Below, in pieces: positions 1-6,823 of a stretch of DNA of 12,650 nucleotides (the stretch's first letter is position 1; the number at the start of each line of letters is the position of its first letter). Where the stretch lies: contig JBHHWI010000090.1 of the NCBI GenBank assembly GCA_046756445.1, forward strand, positions 1 to 12,650, given 5' to 3'. The DNA comes from JACZWL01 sp046756445. Its GTDB lineage: Bacteria > Pseudomonadota > Gammaproteobacteria > Steroidobacterales > Woeseiaceae. A program made the translations under genes and the position numbers. The notes below the pieces were generated by a model. The model did not search any database, was not told the DNA's origin, and worked only from the letters and a program-made list of their open reading frames with translations.

Positions 1-109
1 GCGCGGTCGTCATCGGCAACGCCTACCGTTGCGGCGAGGAATTACTGGCAGTCCGATAGATGTCGTTGCCGAACGGCCTGGCCGATGTGCTGCGTCGTTC
101 GGTTGAAGC

Positions 110-1663
110 CTAAGCGCACTCGGCACTCGCCGGTGCGAACGCCGTCGTCGCCACGCGGAAGCCGGATACGGTCTGATGCAGCGTCAGTGACACCGGCTCT
201 TCGGCGCCGACCGGATGAAAGGCGAGCAATATCGTGATGCCCCGCTCCGGGTCGGTCGGGCGCGAGTGAAAGCCGGCATCGCACTGTACGAAGAAATGAT
301 CATCGACAAACACGCCTTCGTCGGCGAGACCGCACATGTACGCGTGCACCTGCGCATGAATGCGTTCGGCAAGTTGACTCGTTTGCATTTCGAATACCGC
401 ACACCGCGTTGCACGGTCGATGGCGTTCGTGATTGACAGGCAGAGTCGTCTGACGTTGAGAGTCGTGAACTTCCTGTCTGCCTGGGTGCCGCGTCCCAGA
501 GTCACCGAGCCGCACAGCGTTGCGCGACCCGCCGTATTGCCGGCGATCACGTTCAGCCCCGCTTTAACGAGCGGGCGCGCATCGTCGATAGCCACCGCCC
601 ACGATGGCACCAGGGCCCTGTTGAAGGCAAAGGCGCGCTGATCGAGGTCGTGCCAGGGCCCGGCAATCCTGTCCATCTTGCAGAGCATCCCTGCGAGTGC
701 GGCCCCGACGGCACGGGGAGGGGCCTCATCATCGTGCCTCGATCGCATGCGTGGATAGTAGGAGAGGATATTCGGGCTCGAAAAACCGGACTCCGTGATG
801 CCTTTAACGGCCGCCCTTGGGGTCTCCCAGCTTTCAGGGGGATCCATGATCAGCATGGCGCCGCGTTTGCGGCAATAGAGCTCCGCGGCCAGAATCGCGG
901 CCGGACCGACATCCGAGTGCCGGCCGGGCGGCGGCATATACAGAAGATCGAAGCGCTCGATGTCGTCCAGGGAAAACATCCCGGTGCCCCTGGACGCGGA
1001 CCCGATCAAATCGTAATCGGATAGCGCGACGCCATCGCTGCCGTGTTGTGCATGACCGATATATGCAGTGTCGAATCCCGGCCCGGTGTCCGTTGTCGCC
1101 AGCGGACGCCCGTCAGGTAATGGGAACCGGGCGCGAACCAGCGCAGAACCGAGCAGTGCGTCGCCGATGAACGCTCGCCGGTCCGCGTCACATTGCAGCC
1201 GGCGGTAAATCTCCTGGTCGACGACCAGACCGGTGTCGGGTGTTATTCGTTGAATGGTCAGGTTGAAATGTTGCTCGTCCTGTTCGTCGATACCGTCGTA
1301 GTCGACCGCGGCCCTGATGTTCTCGGTCGAGCCGGGTTCCAGCGCGCGCAAGACCAATACGCCGCCTTTTGCCGGCAGACATATCATCGCGCCGCGGGCA
1401 TTGTTCGCGACGCGGACGACGTAGAGCTCGTTCCCGCCATGCTCGAAAAACTGTCGGACAGCCGGGCCGAGGCTACTGCGACGCCAGTGGCCGCCGAATC
1501 GCCGCCTGAAGCTCGCAAAGTTATCTATGAGAGTCGGCGTGTTCAGGGGGCCGCGGAGGGCGCGGCCGACGAATGCGGCCACTGTTTCGGATGACACGTC
1601 GATGGGCGCATCCATCGGCGCAATTTCGGTGACCGTGATGCCACGGCCTTCAACATCTGACAA
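110..1663 (-). CDS. Phage-tail-type contractile sheath protein
   Basis: This 517-aa cytoplasmic protein has no signal peptide. It belongs to the tail sheath family, which forms the contracting outer tube of myophage tails, R-type pyocins and extracellular contractile injection systems. The N-terminal part carries the typical sheath start: a VTEI strand at residues 11-14, FVGRALRGPLNTP at 31-43, FRRRFGG at 52-58 and AVRQFFEHGGNELYVVRV at 68-85. The subtilisin-like middle domain has the HGSDG turn at 207-211. The conserved C-terminal domain covers LNVIAG (370-375), FTTLNVRRL (399-407) and HFFVQCDAG (456-464). The start is TTG at 1663, preceded by GGAG seven bases upstream; the nearby ATG is out of frame. 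No tube, baseplate, AAA+ or other tail gene is visible in the window. It could belong to a prophage, a tailocin or an eCIS. The family call is firm; the type of particle is not known. Confidence 0.9.
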   Translation of the reverse strand: MSDVEGRGITVTEIAPMDAPIDVSSETVAAFVGRALRGPLNTPTLIDNFASFRRRFGGHWRRSSLGPAVRQFFEHGGNELYVVRVANNARGAMICLPAKGGVLVLRALEPGSTENIRAAVDYDGIDEQDEQHFNLTIQRITPDTGLVVDQEIYRRLQCDADRRAFIGDALLGSALVRARFPLPDGRPLATTDTGPGFDTAYIGHAQHGSDGVALSDYDLIGSASRGTGMFSLDDIERFDLLYMPPPGRHSDVGPAAILAAELYCRKRGAMLIMDPPESWETPRAAVKGITESGFSSPNILSYYPRMRSRHDDEAPPRAVGAALAGMLCKMDRIAGPWHDLDQRAFAFNRALVPSWAVAIDDARPLVKAGLNVIAGNTAGRATLCGSVTLGRGTQADRKFTTLNVRRLCLSITNAIDRATRCAVFEMQTSQLAERIHAQVHAYMCGLADEGVFVDDHFFVQCDAGFHSRPTDPERGITILLAFHPVGAEEPVSLTLHQTVSGFRVATTAFAPASAECA

Positions 1664-1753
1664 AACCTATCTCCGCGATTATGAGCCAGATATCCGTGCG
1701 CGTAGTGTAAAGGCGCCTGTTCGATATGCCAAACACTCCGGACACTGCGTTAG

Positions 1754-1759
1754 TATGAT
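1754..1759 (+). promoter_or_regulatory. Possible -10 box for the PLP enzyme gene
   Basis: TATGAT lies 11 bases before the ATG at 1771. No convincing -35 is seen 16-18 bases upstream. If used, the transcript would start about 4-5 bases before the ATG and be nearly leaderless, which would agree with the absence of a Shine-Dalgarno sequence. This is weak evidence. Confidence 0.25.
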
Positions 1760-1770
1760 TCCAGCTTCCT

Positions 1771-2835
1771 ATGTCGCAAACGAATAACCTGTCATCCCTG
1801 TACCCGGACCTGGGCAAATCGCTCGAGCGGGAAAACCTGGGCGATTTGCCAACGCCTGCACGAGACATTGCGGTCGATCACCCGTCGGGCCGGCGGCTGA
1901 TCTCGGTCAAATACGACAATCTGACGGGCGAGCTGTATGGCGGCAACAAGGTTCGAAAACTCGAGTACCTGTTGCATCGCGCCCGCGAGAAGCACCGCAG
2001 GCGCATTGCGACGTTCGGTACCGCCGGTTCGAATCATGCCCTGGCAACCGCGCTCTACTCCCGGCTATTGGGGCTCGATTGCACCTGTTTTTTGTCACAC
2101 CAGTCGAAGACACCGATGGCGCCGGCAACCCTCAACATGCACATAGAAAACGGAACGGAGCTCGTGGAGTTCGGCGGATCGTACGCGAGCAGGGTTGCGA
2201 CGCTCCGGCAAAGCCTCTGGGGAAGGAATGCCTGGGTCATCGCGGGGGGCGGCTCTTCGTGGCTCGGCGCTGTCGGCTTCGTCAACGCGGGCCTGGAACT
2301 CGCCGAGCAGGTCTCATCGGGTATCGTTTCTCTCCCGGACAGGCTTTATGTCGCGACAGGAACGATGGGCACCGCGGCCGGGCTTGCCGTCGGCCTTGCG
2401 CTCGCGGGACTGGAAACGCAAGTCGAGGCCGTGCGGGTATCCGAACCAGGAATCATGAACGAGAAAGCGTTGCACAGGCTGATCGGCAAAACGGCATCAA
2501 TGCTTCGGCGGATCGACAATACGGTCCCCGGGGACCTCGAGAGCCGGACCAACATCGTCGTGCGCCACGATTTTTTTGCGGGAGGCTATGCGAAAACGGA
2601 CGCGGTGACCGACGCCGCCGTAACATTCGCGCGGGATCACCTCGACATCGACCTCGAGACGACCTATACCGGCAAGGCGATGGCGGCTTTGTTGAGCGAT
2701 CTCGACGATCCGGAACTGGCCGATAAGAATGTGCTGTTCTGGAATACCTACAGTTCCTCGGAGCTGCCCGTGCCGGACGACGAACCGCTCGACAGGAACG
2801 CCCTGCCCGCCGGGTTCATGCGTTACTTCGATTAG
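1771..2835 (+). CDS. PLP-dependent ACC deaminase / D-cysteine desulfhydrase family enzyme
   Basis: This 354-aa fold-type II pyridoxal-phosphate enzyme is about the length usual for the family. GGNK at residues 57-60 supplies the Schiff-base lysine K60, followed by RKLEYLL. GSNH at 86-89 corresponds to the SNH motif whose serine acts on substrate in ACC deaminase. TGTMGT at 196-201 is the phosphate-binding loop. Where ACC deaminase has a Tyr-Glu pair before GK, this protein has Tyr299-Thr300 (YTGK), so ACC ring opening is unlikely. The C-terminal motif is WNTYSS (324-329), where D-cysteine desulfhydrases usually have an HTGG-like sequence. A D-amino-acid lyase or deaminase on an unidentified substrate fits best. 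The gene is divergent from the sheath gene (107 bp apart) and convergent with the transpeptidase gene, only 5 bp away. No Shine-Dalgarno sequence precedes the ATG. Confidence 0.85.
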   Translation: MSQTNNLSSLYPDLGKSLERENLGDLPTPARDIAVDHPSGRRLISVKYDNLTGELYGGNKVRKLEYLLHRAREKHRRRIATFGTAGSNHALATALYSRLLGLDCTCFLSHQSKTPMAPATLNMHIENGTELVEFGGSYASRVATLRQSLWGRNAWVIAGGGSSWLGAVGFVNAGLELAEQVSSGIVSLPDRLYVATGTMGTAAGLAVGLALAGLETQVEAVRVSEPGIMNEKALHRLIGKTASMLRRIDNTVPGDLESRTNIVVRHDFFAGGYAKTDAVTDAAVTFARDHLDIDLETTYTGKAMAALLSDLDDPELADKNVLFWNTYSSSELPVPDDEPLDRNALPAGFMRYFD

Positions 2836-2840
2836 AACCT

Positions 2841-4007
2841 CTATTCGACCAGCGGGGCTGCATCCTCCGGATCCTCGGGCTCGATCGGCGTATCCAGGAG
2901 CTCCCTGATCTCCGCCAGTGTCGGTGCATCCGGATCGATCACCACGGTGTTTCGCACTACCCTCGCCCGCCCATACACTTCATCGGCATCGCCGAGCAGT
3001 ACTTTCACGGGCACGCCGCGCGCGTCGCCGGCAACCGCTCTCGCGTAGCCTTGCTCTGTTCGATCGTTAAACGCGCCCGAGGCGTTTCTCGCCGTGTCGA
3101 ATATCGCTTGCAGGCGCTGGTCGGGCGAAATCGCGTCGTCCCGCAGCGGAGCGTGGCTCTCCAGAAAGAGCTCGCCGGCCCGCCAACCGAGCAGATACGG
3201 CTCATTGAGGATGGTTACCGATTCGCCGATTTCCACCAGGGAGTAGAGCAGCTCGATGTTCTCGGGATACAGACGCACGCAACCGTGGCTGACGCGCATG
3301 CCGACCCCATACGGCTGGTTCGTACCATGAATGAGATAGCCCGGCATCTCGAGTTGCAAGACGTGCGAGCCGAGCGGGTTGTCGGGTCCGGGTGGCACCA
3401 CCGGCGGCAGCGGATTGCCCATCTCCCTGTGTTCTTTTTGCACCGACCAGGGTACGTACCAGTCCGGATCCCTCGCTTTCGCGATCACGGTGGTTTCGCC
3501 CAGCGGCGTTTCCCAGCCGATACGGCCGATGCCGATCGGATAGGTCATGACCTTGACGGGCTCCCCGTCGACGATGGGCAGGTAATGGAAGAGACGTTTG
3601 GACGCGATATTCAGAATGACGCCGGTGCGGGGCGTGTCGGGCAACACGTATTGTGTCGGCAGCAGCACGGGCGTGTTGCGACCGGGCAACCAGGGATCGA
3701 TGCCGGGATTTGCGGCGACGAGTTCGTCGTATCCCAGGCCGTACTCTCGCGCCAGATCTGAAAACGTGTCCGTCGCGCGCGTGAATACGATCTGCGGTTC
3801 ACCGACCACGGTCTGCTCCGGCGATTCCAGGATGAAGTAGTTGCGGCTGATCGGCTCGAGCAGCGGCCGCTTCGCGATCCGCGCTGCCCCGCCCCGCCTG
3901 CCATACTGTCCGGAATCGAGAAAATCCTGAAGCAGCGAACAGCCGCCGACACCGAGCGCCAGCAGCGGGATCAGGAACCTGAGGTATGAACGGATGTTGT
4001 GGAACAA
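2841..4007 (-). CDS. L,D-transpeptidase (ErfK/YbiS/YkuD family) lipoprotein with LysM-like region
   Basis: This enzyme cross-links peptidoglycan or attaches proteins to it through a catalytic cysteine. With the TTG start at 4007 it is 388 aa. It begins with a basic, hydrophobic lipoprotein signal and a lipobox ending at Cys23. Ser follows the Cys, which in enterobacterial rules favours the outer membrane. A LysM-like stretch is at about 70-122 (TFSDLAREYGLGYDELVAANPG). The YkuD domain is at about 128-270, with IHG at 226-228 and the catalytic SHGCVRL at 240-246 (Cys243). A C-terminal extension of about 115 residues ends in an acidic Pro/Glu/Asp-rich tail. The frame stays open to an ATG at 4127, but that start would add 40 hydrophilic residues before the signal sequence and overlap the methyltransferase gene by 61 bp. 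TTG lacks a clear ribosome site, so the start is uncertain. It is the last gene of the M48-methyltransferase-transpeptidase run. Confidence 0.88.
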   Translation of the reverse strand: MFHNIRSYLRFLIPLLALGVGGCSLLQDFLDSGQYGRRGGAARIAKRPLLEPISRNYFILESPEQTVVGEPQIVFTRATDTFSDLAREYGLGYDELVAANPGIDPWLPGRNTPVLLPTQYVLPDTPRTGVILNIASKRLFHYLPIVDGEPVKVMTYPIGIGRIGWETPLGETTVIAKARDPDWYVPWSVQKEHREMGNPLPPVVPPGPDNPLGSHVLQLEMPGYLIHGTNQPYGVGMRVSHGCVRLYPENIELLYSLVEIGESVTILNEPYLLGWRAGELFLESHAPLRDDAISPDQRLQAIFDTARNASGAFNDRTEQGYARAVAGDARGVPVKVLLGDADEVYGRARVVRNTVVIDPDAPTLAEIRELLDTPIEPEDPEDAAPLVE

Positions 4008-4066
4008 GACGGTGGCCGTGACTCTGCGTTGGCCCGATTTTCTCAGAAATGCAGCAGAGACACTAT

Positions 4067-4834
4067 TCAGGCCCGGCCGATCTTGATGTTCAGCGGCCAT
4101 GAGACTTCGCGCCTGCCCCCGCCCCACGCGTGGTTCAGCCGGCTCTCGATAATCGATACGGGATCCGCGCCTTTATCCTTCGTATAGCGCTGCGACGCCG
4201 ACCAGGTGCGCAGGTAGCCGAGCATGTCATCAGCGGTCCAGTCGACCTTCATTGCGATCGGGGGCACCGCGATCGACGGCATTGGCAGCTCGATGCTCTG
4301 ATAGCCGCCGTCGACTATTTCCCGCTCGGGAGGCCAGTATTCGCCGACGATGTCGACATAGATTTCGTGGATTATCGCATCGCAGTCGGCATTGACGAGG
4401 CAGGTCTGGTAGGACCAGACGGCCAGTACACCGCCGGGCACAAGGACTCTCTGGACCTCGTCGAAGAACCTGTTGATGTCGAACCAGTGCAGCGCCTGTG
4501 CGACGGTGATCAGGTCTGTCGAGTCGTCATCCAGGCCGGACTGCTCGGCTTTGGCGACGCGGAAGTCGATCTTCGGGTCGCTCCTTGCCGCCCGTATCTG
4601 AGCCTCGCTTGCATCGGTCGCGATGACTCGTTCGAAATGCGGGGCCAGTGCCCGTGCAGCCTGGCCATTGCCGGTCGCACAGTCCCAGGCGAGGCGTCGC
4701 TCGACGCAGCAGTCGGTTAGGAAAGTGAACAAGTCGTCCGGATAGGTGGGACGATATTCAGCGTAGGAGCCCGAATGGCCCGAGAAATGATCCTTGAACG
4801 ACTGATCAGACGAGGCGGATCCGGCGCTCGTCAT
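4067..4834 (-). CDS. Class I SAM-dependent methyltransferase
   Basis: This 255-aa soluble Rossmann-fold methyltransferase has an N-terminal FKDHFSGHSGSYAEYRPTYP segment (13-32), typical of the UbiE/trans-aconitate-methyltransferase-like group. Motif I is WDCATGNGQAA (50-60), where SAM binds, and Asp74 at the end of strand 2 would hold the ribose. The post-II region is AQALHWFD (112-119), and a VLVPGGVLAVWSYQ strand (130-143) follows. The substrate cannot be read from sequence; a small acid or carboxylate is only a possibility. Its ATG overlaps the stop of the M48 protease gene as ATGA, with GGAAG just upstream inside the protease gene, so the two are very probably translationally coupled. The transpeptidase gene follows about 59 bases later if its TTG start is right. 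Confidence 0.85.
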   Translation of the reverse strand: MTSAGSASSDQSFKDHFSGHSGSYAEYRPTYPDDLFTFLTDCCVERRLAWDCATGNGQAARALAPHFERVIATDASEAQIRAARSDPKIDFRVAKAEQSGLDDDSTDLITVAQALHWFDINRFFDEVQRVLVPGGVLAVWSYQTCLVNADCDAIIHEIYVDIVGEYWPPEREIVDGGYQSIELPMPSIAVPPIAMKVDWTADDMLGYLRTWSASQRYTKDKGADPVSIIESRLNHAWGGGRREVSWPLNIKIGRA

Positions 4835-5631
4835 TGTCTTCCGCAGGTCGGTTCCTTGCCCTGGGACTTGGCTTCGTTGAACAGCACCAGTGTATTGGGA
4901 TACATCGCCACGAGTGCGTCTATGCGCTTTTCATCGGCGGGGTGCGTCGACAGGAACTCCGGTGGCTTCTCGTCGCCTTTTTCCTCCGACATTTTCTTCC
5001 ACAGCTCGACGCTCTCGCGCGGATCGAAACCGGCGCGGGCCATGTATTCGAGGCCTATCACGTCCGCTTCCGACTCCTGCTTGCGCTCGTACGGCAGGAT
5101 TAATCCGAGGCTGGCGCCGTATCTCAGGCCTTCGTAGGCGGTGTGCGTCAGTCCACTGTGCCCCTGTCCGAGAACGATCGCCGCAACGTAGATACCCGCA
5201 TCGGTGAAGCCGCCCCGCGAGGCGCGTTCGTTGACATGACGCGCCGTCACGTGCGCGAGCTCGTGCCCCACGACGGTCGCTAGCTGGTCCTGGTTCGTGG
5301 CGATGTCGAGCAGGCCGCTGAACACGCCGACCTTGCCTCCCGGCATGGCGAACGCATTAACCTGCTTGACGTCGAAGATCGCGAGTTCCCAATTCTGGTC
5401 GCTGTGCGGCGATTCCAGCGAATCGACGACGGCCGTAACCACGCAGTGAACATAGTCGATCGTCGCCCGGTCGGTCACGAGCGGCAACTCGGCGCGCATC
5501 TTGCCGAACTCCCGCGCCGCCTCCGCCTCGATTTCCGATTCCGACGGCCCCAGCACACCCGACGCGCAGGAGGTGACCAGGAAGCCCGATACGAATACAA
5601 GAGTGAGAATTTTGTTGCGTAGGCTGAACAT
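4831..5631 (-). CDS. M48-family metalloprotease, LoiP/YcaL-like lipoprotein
   Basis: This 266-aa zinc protease is likely attached to an envelope membrane. The signal sequence ends in a lipobox LVTSC with Cys22. The zinc-binding HEXXH is GHELAH at residues 122-127 (His123, Glu124, His127). ESEAD at 186-190 gives the third ligand Glu186 and the family Asp190. FLSTHP at 226-231 is the usual C-terminal motif. Its size matches E. coli LoiP (YggG) and YcaL, which take part in outer-membrane protein quality control. The frame is open further upstream to 5967, but the ATG at 5631 is preferred: it has AGAGGA just upstream, starts the signal peptide directly, and lies about 25 bases after a good promoter. 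The longer form would overlap sohB. The stop overlaps the methyltransferase start. Confidence 0.9.
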   Translation of the reverse strand: MFSLRNKILTLVFVSGFLVTSCASGVLGPSESEIEAEAAREFGKMRAELPLVTDRATIDYVHCVVTAVVDSLESPHSDQNWELAIFDVKQVNAFAMPGGKVGVFSGLLDIATNQDQLATVVGHELAHVTARHVNERASRGGFTDAGIYVAAIVLGQGHSGLTHTAYEGLRYGASLGLILPYERKQESEADVIGLEYMARAGFDPRESVELWKKMSEEKGDEKPPEFLSTHPADEKRIDALVAMYPNTLVLFNEAKSQGKEPTCGRQ

Positions 5632-5656
5632 TTCGGTTCCTCTCAGGCTTGCATGC

Positions 5657-5682
5657 ATTATAGCCGACTCCGGGGGTGTCAA
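5657..5682 (-). promoter_or_regulatory. Sigma-70-type promoter of the M48 protease operon
   Basis: On the minus strand a perfect TTGACA (5682-5677) and a perfect TATAAT (5662-5657) are separated by only 14 bases rather than 16-18. An alternative -35, ATATTG, three bases further upstream gives a 17-base spacer. Transcription would start near 5650, leaving a leader of about 19 bases with the AGAGGA ribosome site before the ATG at 5631. This suggests the protease-methyltransferase-transpeptidase operon has its own promoter, apart from sohB. Confidence 0.6.
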
Positions 5683-5764
5683 TATTAAGACCGGCGCGCC
5701 GACACGGGGTTCCCCGCGAATACTGCGCCCCTCCGGCCACGTGATGCCCGGGACTGGCGAACGA

Positions 5765-6784
5765 TTACGAGCGCGGCAGGCGGGATTCGAAGCGGCGACG
5801 CCATCGCGCCGCATCGGCCTTCTCGAGAAGCGCGTCGACGTTGGCCAGTATTCTCTTCTGTAACGGCTGCTTGATCTTGTAGTGCACCCGATAGAGGTCG
5901 TGGTCCTTTGCCAGCTCGGCCAGCAATTCATCGCTCGTCTTGAGTTCATCCGCAAGGCCGAACTCAAGCGCCCGGGTGCCGTACCAGTGCTCGCCGGTTG
6001 CTACCTTGTCGAGATCGAGGTTTTGCCGGTAGTCGGCTACGACGTCCTTGAACAGGGCGTGGACATCCTCGAGTTCCTCCTTGAGCTTGGCGCGGTCCTC
6101 GTCCGTGTTCTTGCCGAAAATCGTCACGTTTCGCTTGTGCTCGCCCGCCATGATCATTTCGAAGTCAATGCCGTGTTCATCCAGCATCCGGCTGAAATTC
6201 GGCAACTGGGCGATCACCCCGATCGACCCGAGAATCGCGAACGGGGCTGCAATGATTTTGCTCGCGACGCAGGCCATCAGGTACCCACCACTCGCGGCGA
6301 CTTTGTCTACCGATACGAGTAATTCGATGCCCTGATCGCGAATTCGCACGAGCTGCGAGGCGGCGAGTCCGTGTTCGTGAACGATGCCTCCGTGATTCTC
6401 CAGACGGACAACGACCTGGTCGTCGGGCCGGGCAACGTCGAGAATCGCGCTGACTTCCTCGCGCAGAGAAGAAACCGCTGTCGCCTTCAGATCGCCTTTG
6501 AAATCGATGACAAAGCTCTTCGGCCGCTTCCCGGAGAGCGCGGCCTTGGCTTTCGCCTTGTCTGCTTTCGCCTCCGCCTTCCGGTCGGCCTTCCCCAGAA
6601 CCGCCTGTTTCAGGGCGCCGGCAAGCGTTTGGTATTTCTTGTTCAGGTGCTCGACTTCCAGGCCTTCATGCAGTGCCGCCTTGCGGCCCGCGGCAGCCAC
6701 GGTTCCAATGACGATGACGATGGCGCCAACAATGGTTATCGCCTTCAGCAGGAACAGGCCGTATTCAGCAAGAAATTCGGTCAT
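5765..6784 (-). CDS. sohB: SohB, S49-family inner-membrane serine protease
   Basis: This 339-aa protein is close to E. coli SohB (349 aa). A membrane segment lies at about residues 9-32, followed by a strongly charged Lys/Ala/Glu linker (65-88) that ends in KRPKSFVIDFKGD, the start of the SppA-like S49 domain. The nucleophile is probably Ser165 in DKVAASGGYLMA (160-171). The general base is probably Lys217 in MAGEHKRNVTIFG (212-224), giving the Ser-Lys dyad of the signal-peptide-peptidase family. LENHGG at 128-133 and GSIGV at 186-190 are also family signatures. The gene follows lipA after 39 bases, without a strong ribosome site, and is probably co-transcribed with it. No clear terminator follows before the M48 promoter. 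Confidence 0.93.
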   Translation of the reverse strand: MTEFLAEYGLFLLKAITIVGAIVIVIGTVAAAGRKAALHEGLEVEHLNKKYQTLAGALKQAVLGKADRKAEAKADKAKAKAALSGKRPKSFVIDFKGDLKATAVSSLREEVSAILDVARPDDQVVVRLENHGGIVHEHGLAASQLVRIRDQGIELLVSVDKVAASGGYLMACVASKIIAAPFAILGSIGVIAQLPNFSRMLDEHGIDFEMIMAGEHKRNVTIFGKNTDEDRAKLKEELEDVHALFKDVVADYRQNLDLDKVATGEHWYGTRALEFGLADELKTSDELLAELAKDHDLYRVHYKIKQPLQKRILANVDALLEKADAARWRRRFESRLPRS

Positions 6785-6823
6785 GGTCTTGTTGATCCAG
6801 GGACAGGGCCCGAATGTCTGTCA

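Noticed and set aside
1..13. Minus-strand ATG at 13 as the start of a tail-tube gene after the sheath gene
   Set aside because: Only four codons are visible, an in-frame stop lies just before it, and the GGTAGG upstream is a weak ribosome site; it cannot be judged here.
650..1594. Long plus-strand open frames within the sheath gene
   Set aside because: They are antisense shadows of a GC-rich coding region; the sheath frame has clear family motifs and these have none.
5690..5764. Possible terminator after sohB (GGCGCGCC and CGGGGAACCCCG repeats)
   Set aside because: The stems are short with too small a loop, and no T run follows in either case.
5632..5967. N-terminal extension of the M48 protease to 5967
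   Set aside because: It overlaps the sohB 3' end, crosses the TTGACA/TATAAT promoter, is Arg/Ser-rich without domain character, and would bury the lipoprotein signal.
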